Assembly (NCBI GenBank): GCA_022575985.1
Contig: JAKSXM010000231.1
Location: 9,612,501 to 9,676,500, forward strand
Direction of reading: 5' to 3'
DNA length: 64,000 bases
From: Anagrus nilaparvatae
Taxonomy: Eukaryota; Arthropoda; Insecta; Hymenoptera; Mymaridae
Below, piece after piece: positions 11,150 to 20,286 of this stretch (the first letter of the stretch is position 1; each line of letters opens with the position of its first letter). Made by a program: the position numbers and the translations under genes. Below the pieces are notes generated by a model. It saw nothing but the letters and a program-made list of their open reading frames with translations, was not told the origin of the DNA and ran no database searches.

Positions 11150-11799
11150 TCTAGATCACTGTTGCACGGTATCGCTTACCCGGAAAATCAAAGTGATATT
11201 CAAGCTCTAAATGTCGCTGATCGAATTTTGGCAGATAATGCTTGGCAAAGAGTAAAAGCAAGTGACGCTAGTTTTTTGGGGAAAGAGCAGCAGCTTTAGC
11301 AGTAACAATCATTATGAAAGCTAAATCAAAAATGGAGTGGATATGGTTAAAAGTAAAGATTCAAAAACTGTAATAAAATCAGCATTAAATAGTGTTCAAA
11401 AGCTTGTTACGATAAACGGTGGAAAGTCTAAGATCAAAAAATTAAGGGTATTACCTTAATTATTACCCTATATTACCTTCAAAAGTTGGAGGAGTTATAC
11501 CTCTTGTTCCCATATTTGCTGGTTTGAGTGCAATAAGAGCATTAGCTGGAGGAATGAACAGTGTAGCTAAGGCTATTAGTGATGTAAATAACTCAAAAAA
11601 GCAATTGGAAGAAACAAAAAGTCATAATATTGCAATGGAACAAATTGCGATGGGTAAAGGATTATATTTGAGACCATATAAAGGAAGTGGGTTGAGATTA
11701 CATAATGAAAATGTTGAAAATGAAAAAAAAAACTTTAATTTAAATTTACCGTCAAGGCCATTAACAAATATAGATATTGAAAATTATGCTAAAATTTAA
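11150..11799 (+). pseudogene. Maverick minor structural protein (PLA2-like domain remnant and GLYL tail)
   Basis: A possible 3' splice site (tttttttttctag, ending near 11153) is followed by a broken reading frame. The first piece (11160-11300) resembles the end of the phospholipase A2-like domain region found in Maverick structural proteins (ADRILADNAWQRVKASDASF). After shifts the intact 3' piece (11524-11799) has an Ala/Gly-rich hydrophobic segment (GLSAIRALAGGMNSVAKAI), a short coiled coil and GKGLYLRPYKGSGL, a motif common to Maverick minor capsid proteins. Its TAA at 11797-11799 is in frame with the downstream protease piece, so the two may once have been one reading frame. Gene order just before protease, penton and major capsid supports the call. 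Confidence 0.65.
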
Positions 11800-11826
11800 A
11801 AAATACCACATTTTCGAGGTGTTTTC

Positions 11827-12066
11827 ATGAGGAATGCTCTTCCAATAACTGGTCCATTAAAAAATGAACCAGCTGTTGTTAATTTAGATGATGAAAAAAA
11901 TTCAGGAACATATTGGGTTGCTTACAAAAAACCTGGCAACAATGTGATTTACTATGATAGTTATGGTAACCTGAGACCTCCAAAAGACCTGATCGAGTAT
12001 TTAAAATATACCAACGACCAAGTCGGTCGTTTTTTTTTATTAACAGAAAAGAGTTTTACTATTTAA
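11827..12066 (+). pseudogene. Maverick adenovirus-type cysteine protease, truncated, catalytic His lost
   Basis: 79 codons in the same frame as the piece ending at 11799. The segments NLDDEKNSGTYWVAY and YYDSYGNLRPPKDLIEYL match the Ulp1/adenain-type protease of Mavericks, which processes capsid precursors. At the position where the family has the catalytic His (G-x-H-W-V-A-Y) this copy has Tyr, and the C-terminal part with the catalytic Cys is missing after a frameshift in a T run near 12030. A tRNA-bearing palindrome begins 60 bases downstream. Inactive. Confidence 0.75.
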
Positions 12067-12126
12067 GTGATTGTAGATAAATTAGAAATTAATTTAACAA
12101 CGTTCGCGGGTTATTTAAAAAATTTT

Positions 12127-12681
12127 TAAATATACCAAGATAAATACATGAAATGTATTTATTATATGATCTTAACGAACAATATCCTTGTAATTGATAG
12201 AAAACTATCAATTTGTAGAATACATCAGATATTTTTAATATCTAGAATGCATCTAACCATTTAATTAAAAATGGATTTTTTTATTTAATTTTAAATAAAT
12301 TTAAAATTAAAATTATTTTTGAAAGAAAAAACTTGGCATTTGATCAAAAAAATTGCCTATATTTGAAAGAAAGAGATGTTCTTCGGGCTTGACTGACGTC
12401 TCTTCAATAGCTCAGATGGTAGAGCGCTTGTCATGAAAACAAAAGGTCGTCGGTTCGAGCCCGGCTTGAAGAGCATTTTTTTCTTTCAAAAATAATTTTA
12501 ATTTTAAATTTATTTAAAATTAAATAAAAAAATCCATTTTTAATTAAATGGTTAGATGCATTCTAGATATTAAAAATATCTGATGTATTCTACAAATTGA
12601 TAGTTTTCTATCAATTACAAGGTTATTGTTCGTTAAGATTATATAATAAATACATTTCATGTATTTATCTTGGTATATTTA
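12127..12681. repeat. 205-bp-arm palindrome with a tRNA gene in its loop
   Basis: Left arm 12127-12331 and right arm 12477-12681 are inverted copies with only a handful of mismatches, separated by a 145-bp loop that contains a tRNA-like gene. The block is bracketed by an imperfect direct repeat (agaaaagagtttt-a/g-ct at 12048-12063 and 12681-12696), suggesting an insertion with target duplication or a local rearrangement. No transposase-type termini were recognised. Confidence 0.8.
12401..12473 (+). tRNA. tRNA-like gene with a tRNA-Tyr-like body and UGA anticodon, probable pseudogene
   Basis: 73 nt fold as a cloverleaf: acceptor TCTTCAA/TTGAAGA (7 of 7), TA linker, D stem GCTC/GAGC with AGATGGTA loop, anticodon stem CTTGT/ACAAA (4 of 5), a 7-nt loop CATGAAA, variable AGGTC, T stem GTCGG/CCGGC with TTCGAGC loop, and discriminator G. 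The body, including AGGTCG and GGTTCGAGCCCGGCTTGAAG, resembles arthropod tRNA-Tyr without its intron. At the anticodon position stands TGA (12434-12436), which would read UCA serine codons. Position 33, almost always U, is A. The short variable arm does not suit tRNA-Ser, so I favour a mutated tRNA-Tyr copy. Internal A-box and B-box promoter elements are present. Confidence 0.7.
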
Positions 12682-12699
12682 GAAAAGAGTTTTGCTTTA

Positions 12700-13278
12700 T
12701 TTTAATTTATGTGCTAGGCACACAGTTTCTTTATCAATAATTAAGTCAGAATATTTTAAGTTTAATTAATAAAATTTATTTATATTAAGTGAATAGCTAA
12801 TTAGTTCAATAATAATCAGTTACTTTTTGATTTAATATAATTTTATATAATCAGTGTTAAATATTACACGTCATATTCTTGCTAATAAGCAAATTGATTC
12901 ACGTGATCAGCAATAATTCAAGATTAAGGATAGAAATCCAGTAATACAGTTTATTTATCGCAGTTACTTCAAAAGTAAAGAAATGAACTTAATTTTTATA
13001 GCTAGCTCGTGGTTAATAAATAATTAAATATTATTAAATTTTCTTATTATATGTATGTATGAGTGAGAGAGTGAAAAATCTAAGCGTGGGCATAATCGTA
13101 TATACGAGGTGAGTTAATCTTATTATTTTTCAATAAATTATTTATATTATTTGCAAATATTATACATTACGGGCGTAAATGTGATTATGCCGGCGCTCGA
13201 GCAGACAACAAAAATAAATAATATTATATAATAATATCTATCTTCTCGAAAAAATAATTTAGTCTTACTTAATCTGCC
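12700..13278. other. non-coding stretch upstream of the penton gene
   Basis: AT-rich sequence without an open frame. It contains a short tatgtatgtatgagtgagagag stretch near 13050. Any remaining coding sequence of the protease C-terminus should lie here but was not recognised. Confidence 0.3.
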
Positions 13279-13930
13279 ATGAGTAAATCATTAATTATCA
13301 GTCTCTATGGACAAACATCTATACTTGAAAATCATTTTTTTCCCCCAATAGAACTTTCAAATAATAAAAATTACGTACTTGGATTGGTTGAATTGTTAAC
13401 TTTTAACTCCATACCTAATTTAGATAACAAAAAATTCTACGTAATTGGAACTGATCCAATCAGTATACCGACTGGAAGCTACGAGATTGAAGATATAAAT
13501 AAATTTTTATCGAAGCAATTATCAACAAAAAACATTGATTTTTCCTTAAAGGCAAATAATAATACCCTTCAGAGTATTATCAAGTCTACTCTAGATATCG
13601 ATTTTACAACAAGTGATTCAATTGGTGATTTAATTGGATTTAAACGGCGGATATTAAAATCAGATAAATTACACACCTTGGAGCTTCCAATTTCAATTAT
13701 AAAAATTAATTCTCTTCGAGTTGATTGTAATATAACAAGAGGAGCATACTCAAAAGGTAAAGAAGTACACACTATACAAAATTATCGAAAAGCCTCTTGA
13801 AATTATTTATTTACCTGTAACTGTTAAAAATATCGATTACTTACAGTTGTGATTAGTCGATCAGGGCGGAGATTTAGTAAATTTCAGAGGTGAAATCGTA
13901 ACCGTTAGACTACATCTAAAAACTATTTAA
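13279..13930 (+). pseudogene. Maverick penton-like minor capsid protein, frameshifted near its C-terminus
   Basis: 173 open codons (13279-13800) start MSKSLIISLYG and include PTGSYEIEDINKFL, DSIGDLIGFKRRIL and RVDCNITRGAYSKGKEVHTI. This order is typical of the single jelly-roll penton-like protein of Mavericks, which occupies capsid vertices. Coding signal resumes in another frame (13846-13930), resembling the protein's C-terminus, so a small shift near 13800-13845 is inferred. Its TAA overlaps the ATG of the next ORF (TAATG at 13928-13932). The spacing from the protease has been enlarged by the palindrome. Confidence 0.75.
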
Positions 13931-14079
13931 TGGGTTTCATATATAACCAGGAAATTGGGTTTGGCTATAAAAGCAAAGCAGCATGGTCTCCAAAACTCAG
14001 TCATCAACGAACACTGAAGGTGTTAACACATCAAAATCAACAATTTCTAGCAAGACTTGGTGTCAAGATTCGTGGTTAA
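13930..14079 (+). CDS. small conserved ORF between the penton and major capsid genes, 49 codons
   Basis: An open frame of 49 codons starting at the ATG that overlaps the penton stop and ending with TAA at 14077-14079. It begins MGFIYNQEIGFGYKSK and ends with NQQFLARLGVKIRG. The last part, a short basic segment with a xxFLxxLGxKVR-type pattern, is like a small protein often encoded just before the capsid gene in arthropod Mavericks. It is the only gene of the structural block without an obvious lesion. The role is unknown. Confidence 0.5.
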   Translation: MGFIYNQEIGFGYKSKAAWSPKLSHQRTLKVLTHQNQQFLARLGVKIRG

Positions 14080-15321
14080 AGGATTTTTTTACACTAATTT
14101 GCTGCTGTCAAATAAAATGGAAGAGGCGTTAGATATACAATCGTCAGCAATGTTTCACGATTCTATCGCTCACTATGAAATACATTCACATCGACCTTAT
14201 GCAACAAGTTCATATGAAAATAATGATACGATTCACATAACTATACAACATCAGGGTCAATTACTTTTACCATCAAAAAGTTTTATACATGTTCAAGGAA
14301 AAATTCGATTAGCTGCTGGTGGAAACGTTGTGAATACGAAATTAGTCAACAACGCCATCTGTCATTTACAACTTAATGGACAACTTATCGATCGTTGTAA
14401 TAACGTTGATATAAGTACACTTATGAAAGGTTATCCATCATACACTCCAGCGCAACAAAAATTTTTGGAAAACGCAGATTGGATATTTGATAATGAACAA
14501 TCTTTAGTTGATAACAATGGAAACTTTGAAGTTTTGATACTTCTGAGTATGATTTTTGGAGTTGCTGAGCATAATAAAAAAATAATTGTAAATATGAGAC
14601 ATGACTTATATTTTACAAGATCAAATCATGATATAAATGCAGTTATGAAAATTCGAGGAGATGCTGCTGAAAATTTGGCTAATACAATTTCTTCATTGAC
14701 TTGGGAGATGCCTAAAATTCTGTTAGCAGATAAAAAAAAAGCTGAATTGATAAGGTTATTTAAAAAGATCCGTATCATCCCATAATTTTTCAATCAAGAG
14801 AACTTTTTCACTGTCCTAGTCTCCCAGCAGCTACAAAACATGTCTGGTCAGTTAAAACATCAAAACAAATGGAAAAACCAAGATATGTGTTTATTAGGTT
14901 TCAAACAGGTCGTGAAAATAATATAGATCAGAATGCAAGTGTATTTAATCATATAAATTTAACCAACGTAAAAATATACTTGAATTCACAATGTTACCCA
15001 CATGAAAATTTAAATTTGAATATAGCTCAAAATAAATATTCTATTTTATATAGCATTTTTACAAATTTTCAAATAAGTTATTATGGTAAAGAAACATCTG
15101 AAGTTATACTTAACAGAAAAGATTTTTTGGATAAGGCACCATTAGTTGTAATAGATTTTTCCAAGCAAATTGAGTCTCTGAAATATGCACCTGTAGATGT
15201 TCGATTAGAAATTGAAAGTAGCGTTCTATTTCCAGCAAATATGCAGGCATACTGTCTAATTTTACATGATCGTATGATAGAATATAAACCGATTAGTGGT
15301 GAGGTAAAAAGAATAGTGTAA
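14057..15321 (+). pseudogene. Maverick major capsid protein, broken by a frameshift
   Basis: Two open pieces, 14057-14785 and 14869-15321. The likely original start is the Met at 14117. Features include ALDIQSSAMFHDSI near the N-terminus, HGQ-type strands (HIQHQGQ-like), LSMIFGVAEHNKKIIVNM mid-way and NLTNVKIYLNSQCYPHENLN in the second piece. The set and order match the double jelly-roll major capsid protein of Mavericks/adintoviruses, which forms the icosahedral shell. Between the pieces coding continues in another frame, so one indel near 14760-14785 explains the break. The region around 14510-14540 also looks shortened compared with the family. Confidence 0.75.
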
Positions 15322-15330
15322 ATAAAAAAA

Positions 15331-15818
15331 ATAGTATGGAAAATTTTATGTAAAATTATTTTGGTATTTTTAATAAATATATATTTAAATAAAAAAATGA
15401 TTTGCATTTATTTATATCCTTTATATAAAACATTAATTTTAAGGAGGTTTATCCTTTAAAAAATTTAGAGAATCTGATAAAACGTGAATAGTATTTGAAT
15501 TTAAAAATTTTGGAGCTAAAATCGACTTATTTTTTACCTATAATGCTGACTTAATTACTTTTTTATGAATAAAATAAAAGTGGTATTTTAACATTGCGCT
15601 TTTGTTTTAATAAAATTATGCAATGAAAATATTCATTTTTCTTTTTTTTTTGTTTTTAGTTAAATTAATTTTAAGATTAATTAATAGATTATAGGATTGA
15701 AAGTTAGGAGAGGTTAACCCATTAAAAAAAACACAGTTTTATTTAAAAAACATTATCATTTTTTTTTTCATATACAATTTAACATACATTTTTTCTTTTT
15801 TCAAACAATAATGATTTT
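15331..15818. other. AT-rich stretch between Maverick and retrotransposon
   Basis: No gene recognised. The right end of the Maverick should lie near here, but no terminal inverted repeat matching the left side was seen. Confidence 0.3.
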
Positions 15819-16928
15819 TTATAAATATACGAAACTCGTGAAGTTGTATCTATTATCATCGCCTAAATACTTAATCCCCAACTTCTTGTTCTTAATTTTT
15901 TCTTGCAACTCATCCATGAGTTTTTTATGCTCTGCCATAAGCTCAGCAGCGTCCGTTCTGGTCCTAGTACGTGTGGCTCTCCTTCTTGTTGTTAAGCTCG
16001 CACTTCTTAGACGGGCTATTTCAGCGTTCCGCCAGTAGGCTGGTGGTCTATCTTCGCAGGTTCTTTTTTTGGGCATGGCTTTGTTACATGCCTTTTCCAA
16101 CAAAGTCATGATTTCATTGACTAATATCTCTGCGTCGTCAATATTTCCTGGCCTTATTGCTTTTCCCAGGATAGTAGTCTCTCCTCTTTTAATCATGTTC
16201 ACAAATATTTCGCAGTTTAGCCGCTTGATGTTCCATCCACAGCATTTTCGTGCTTCATCTCTTCGTATCTGTCGACATTCGTCATGCACCTCAAAAGAGA
16301 TATATTGGTGGTCGCTCGCTGAGAAGTCCTCCAGAACTTGCCAATCTATAATTCTAGCAGCTAAATCTTCTGATGCTAGGGATATATCCGGGATGGTCTG
16401 TCTGTAGCCAGGTCTTCTGAAAGTTGTAGTGTTACCTACATTTAGCACCGCTAAGTTGAGCCTGGCATACAGGTCAAGTATATCCTCTCCTCTGTCATCC
16501 GTTTCGGGCATACCCCACTCGGGAGCCCTTGCGTTGAAATCGCCTCCTATGATTATTTCGCCGGTCATGTACCTTACTACATCTTCCAGACTGTTAAGTT
16601 TGGTCAGAGTGTCCTCTCGGGACTCGTTTGGTGTTAAGTACACACTTATGTAAGTAACACTTAACGTTTTAATCCAGACAAAACCTCTGCCGGAGCCATT
16701 CTCTTGTACAAGTAACTTCCTTGGATTTACTATCCAAATAGCTGCTTTACCTAGCTCATCTGAAAACCAGTTCTGGGAGCGTGATCCGGCCCACTGTTCA
16801 CTTATAAGTAGAAGGTCCGCAGACTTCTCTTTAGCAAGTTGAAACATCATGTTTCCTGCTAAGGGGCTTGTGTGCACATTACCTTGTAGCACCTTTAACA
16901 TTATTTGGCTTGCTAGAGTCTGCGCCAC
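15819..16928 (-). pseudogene. R1-type non-LTR retrotransposon ORF2: endonuclease part only
   Basis: 369 codons. The N-terminal 225 or so residues are an apurinic-type endonuclease: ISEQWAG (catalytic Glu), IIGGDFNARAPEWG, then SDHQYISFEV (terminal Asp-His pair). In intact elements this nicks target DNA to prime reverse transcription. Behind it is the linker rich in Arg/Lys (CNKAMPKKR, RRRATRTRTRT). The frame ends with about 20 unrelated residues after KIKNKK, just where the reverse transcriptase should begin, so the 3' two thirds of the element are missing. The style is that of the R1 group and is related to, but clearly distinct from, copy A at 23.7 kb. Confidence 0.8.
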
Positions 16929-16992
16929 TCCTTAATTTTACAAGAGCCCTCCGTAGCGCTTCGTACTTTCCTTTTCCAAGGTCGTGCTTCAA

Positions 16993-18278
16993 CTACTTCC
17001 CTTTTAGACCAAGGTCCAAGCATAACATGCACCTCGCATTTGCTGCGCAGTCAGTTGCTTTGTGACCTTCTCCTCCGCATTTATAGCATTTCGCTCTCCT
17101 GTCGGGTCCGTTACATTTTGTGGCTATATGACCAAAACGCAGGCATTTAAAATAGAGATTTAATAGGGTTCTCAACCTTACCCTGCAGTTCATCCACCCA
17201 ATTTTAATACGCTTCATGTTGACCAGTTTAAAGGTGGATCTTTCATCAAGGTGAACGTAAGCAGCTCTCTGCTCTCTTGCGTTGCTCTTGGAGATAGTCA
17301 CCTTAGCTATCTCCGCGCCTTCTTCTTTGTCTTTGATGGCATTTAGAATGTCGAAGTATTTGGATGACTCTTTTAGGAGCAAGTTCTCTAACTTCAACCT
17401 GTGCACCCAGTACTTTCCTTACTTCTTGTGAGAAAGAACCTATTTTGTCACTAGGTTCTTTCAGCTCAACCAGGACATCGCCCGTCTTCGTCTTTCACAC
17501 CGATCTTATTTTGGCACCGAAATCTTCTGGTTGGACCTGAGACCTTATAGCTCCCAGGACTTCAGCGTATGTTCTACCTGTAGGCAGTTTAATAGCTACA
17601 GCTCGGTCCCGTTTTTTTAGGGATTGTCTTCTTTTTCGTGGCTGCAGAAAGCTTATTGTTTTCACCTTGCCCTCGCTTAGCTTCTTTTGTCCTCTTTTTT
17701 CTCTTCTTCTTTTTGTTTACAACTGTTTGAAAGGGTTCGTTATTACGGTCCATATCATAGGTTGTAGTATTTTTACCTGAGGTACTCTGTTGTGTTTCAG
17801 GCAGTGTCTGGGACTGACTACGGATATTAGCCACATGAGTCGCTAGATCTACCATTATTACTGAGCAGCTACGAGTCTTTTAGGGAGACTTTCCTACAGC
17901 AGTTCTCTTAGCATCCTCCTTTTCTGATCCTGAAGATTCAACGTTTTCACTTCTAGTTCTTTTTTTAAGCACCGAGCCTGTTATATGTTTTTTAAATAGG
18001 TGCTCAATTCCACTCTTTTCATTAGATAACTGATCTCTTATGGCTTTGAGAGCAGTAACTTTGTCCTTCATATCACTTACACCTTTCATAACAACAGCGG
18101 CTATGTTTATTTGCTTATAAGTCATATGGTGTATCATCTCGCCTATCTTGTCTTCCATTGAATTGAGGATGACGACATCATGGTTTTTATCCATGCGTTG
18201 TAGACGTCTAGCCAGTTCGATGCTCTCGTAGAGCACTTGAACTGCCTCAGCATTGTCATCCTTTCCGCCTAAGATCAC
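16993..18278 (-). pseudogene. R1-type retrotransposon ORF1 (gag) in three frames
   Basis: Open pieces at 17880-18278, 17589-17855 and 16993-17406 on the same strand. The first is a helical, charged N-terminal part, the second a Lys-rich segment (NKKKKRKKRTKEAK), the third contains CCHC zinc knuckles: YFKCLRFGHIATKC (first Cys replaced by Tyr), CYKCGGEGHKATDC and the beginning of a third. Such gag proteins bind the element RNA. Stops and shifts between the pieces show it is dead. It lies directly upstream of the endonuclease part, as in R1 elements. Confidence 0.75.
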
Positions 18279-18289
18279 TTCATTGCTTT

Positions 18290-19789
18290 TATATAAAAAA
18301 ATAAGTATAGTACGATGATATCTAATATGAATATACCACTCACATAAAAATTCACATCATAAAGTTAAAATACAAAATTCGACCTAAATAAAAATAGTTT
18401 AAAAAAAAAGAATATAGAACCAGTATGCCTAATATAGATATTAAAAGCATTTACACAAAATATCTAAAAAAATTTCATCATCATTTCATGAATAAAAACT
18501 AAAATAAGTGTGGCGCAGGTGATGCCTTATATGGAGATCCGAAAATAAATATATCTTTTTGTAAAAAAACATTTAATTAAAATAAAATATCTCAAGAAAA
18601 AATTTTAACTGAATATAAATGTGTAAAAATAAATGCATAAGAGAAATGTATATGCAATTACAGGTCTCACAATGGCATGTGCATAAACATAAATGCATCC
18701 ATATTTATGTATGTACATAAGTGTAATTGTATAAAGTTAAATCTATATTTAAAAAAATTGGACTAAAGTCTCATGTACAATAGAATATTGTCACCAACGC
18801 ATGTACCGTTTTGCAAATTGACCATAACCCCCACTGTGACTCTCCACTCCATTCAAAAGTGGCGTTTAATGAAAACTGTTCTTCTACTGTCGCTTACCTC
18901 CTAGACCATAGGTGCAACGCTCATACCAGCTACACTGACACTCAAACATTATGCAATAACACTTTACTAAGAATTGCCGAAAGCGCTTTTACATCCTCAA
19001 CCCATTAAAATAAGTAAATAAAATAGAAAATTAAAATAGTGCAGGGTTTAATAGCATGGGCAGTTGTGGTGACCTCTGTCGCAACATCCGTATAGAGTTT
19101 AAGATAGAGGTTAACAAATACCAATACAATAAAGATATATATTTCATTCGAAAAATTTTAAAGCGAAAACAGGAACCTGGCTTCTCGGAGTCTTGGAGTT
19201 TGTTTTCGATTATTCTAATCGTTTATTAGAGCTAAAAGAAATAAACATAATGTCTCAGACTATTCGGGTTCCCTATCTCTCCTCAGAACTTTGAAACCTT
19301 TAAGGTCGTAATGTATGTCCAGTCATATTGTCTTGGCATCAGCGTCTTTTTTGTATATTGTAAATGTAAATATAATGCTGTAATATAATACTGTAGGTTG
19401 CGTACTTACAAATTTTATACAAATGGTAAATGTTACTTGTAGCAAAAAACTTTGATCGTTTTATGAATAATGCTGTCTGGAGTAAAAGAATTACATGCAT
19501 TGCCACTATCTTCTCTTTTAGCTGTCTTAATATCAAGTCTTTGAATCGAATCAAAATCCTTAAGTTAAATTTTTTTCATTGTGACTCCACCAAATTTCAA
19601 ATATTTTAAACATAAAAAATTTCATTTTTTAAACAATTTTTATTTTCTTGTATAAAAACATAGGCCGATGTTAGGTACACGACATTTCTCATACCAGCCT
19701 AAATTTCTTTTTTAAAATCCAACTAATTTAGCACGTTTTTTTTGTTTTGGTTGCATTAAACTAGACCTTTTTTATTAATTCTTTATAAA
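18290..19789. other. intergenic stretch without recognised genes
   Basis: AT-rich at first, with a more mixed composition at 18770-19010. The open frame there (18811-19008) has no recognised motif and is probably chance. The 5' UTR of the R1-type element would be expected at the left edge, but nothing like the 5' UTRs of copies A and C was found. Confidence 0.4.
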
Positions 19790-20030
19790 TCAACTTTTTT
19801 CAGTTAGCGCTTTCAAGTTATCTTGAAAGTTATTTGAGAAACCTTGTTCTATTTTTATTTGATATTTACAATAGGCTATTTGTCGATTAGTAGGAGGTAG
19901 TCTGTTAGGTCCAGCTGCTCTAAACTTGGTCTTAATTTTCAAATTTTTAATACCAGATTTCAAATCTTCCTTCAGAGTTTTAATTTGTTCTGCATTTAGT
20001 TTTTTGCTTCTGCTCTCACAAAGATGTATT
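19790..20030 (-). CDS. terminal exon of an unidentified gene
   Basis: On the minus strand a 3' splice site (aataatag) at about 20031 opens a frame of about 80 codons that ends with TGA at 19790-19792. It is basic and helical: CESRSKKLNAEQIKTL, then KTKFRAAGPNRLPTNRQIAY near the middle. I do not recognise the family. A matching upstream exon lies at 20116-20230. Codon content and splice sites make it more convincing than the surrounding random frames. It may be a host gene or part of a transposon gene. Confidence 0.4.
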
Positions 20031-20115
20031 ATCTATTATTTATTACATATAATATATAAAGTATTAAATAAAAATTCATGAAATAAATTATAAAAACATT
20101 AAAGTTGCAATAGAC

Positions 20116-20230
20116 CTGATCATCAGAATGTTTACTTTTATCGCATTCAACAACTTTATTTATTCTATACTGTGAACCAGCTTTGTTTAAGTTATGTATC
20201 AATTCACCTGGACAATCATTTTTGAAAGTG
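20116..20230 (-). CDS. internal exon of the same unidentified gene
   Basis: Bounded by a strong 3' splice site on the minus strand (tttttttcttttctag, ending at 20231) and a GT donor (CAG|gtctat) at 20115. It encodes about 38 residues including FKNDCPGELIHNLNKAGSQY and KVVECDKSKHSDDQ. The pattern is faintly like the start of an ERCC4/EME1-type nuclease fold, but this is too weak to use as a name. The next upstream exon would lie beyond the fold-back element at 20287-22367, which may have inserted into an intron. Confidence 0.4.
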
Positions 20231-20286
20231 CTAGAAAAGAAAAAAAAGCCCATTTCAATAAATAATTTATATATATATATATATAT

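Larger units (their letters stand above)
7010..15330. mobile_element. decayed endogenous Maverick/Polinton element
   Basis: Remnants of a virus-like DNA transposon: a retroviral-type integrase and two conserved Maverick-associated proteins on the minus strand (7.0-9.2 kb), and a structural block on the plus strand (11.15-15.3 kb) with minor capsid, protease, penton-like, small conserved and double jelly-roll major capsid genes. This gene set is characteristic of Maverick/Polinton elements and the related adintoviruses. A protein-primed DNA polymerase B and a packaging ATPase were not found, and almost every gene carries stops or frameshifts, so the copy is dead. No terminal inverted repeats were identified at the outer edges, so the limits given are those of recognisable genes. 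Two MITEs and a tRNA-bearing palindrome have entered it. Confidence 0.85.

Noticed and set aside
12434..12436. Suppressor tRNA reading a stop codon
   Set aside because: The anticodon TGA reads UCA (Ser), not a stop codon; a suppressor of UGA would need TCA. Shifting the loop by one gives no better fold.
18811..19008. 65-codon frame as a small secreted or regulatory protein
   Set aside because: No signal peptide, no repeat elsewhere, no motif; chance frame in mixed-composition DNA.
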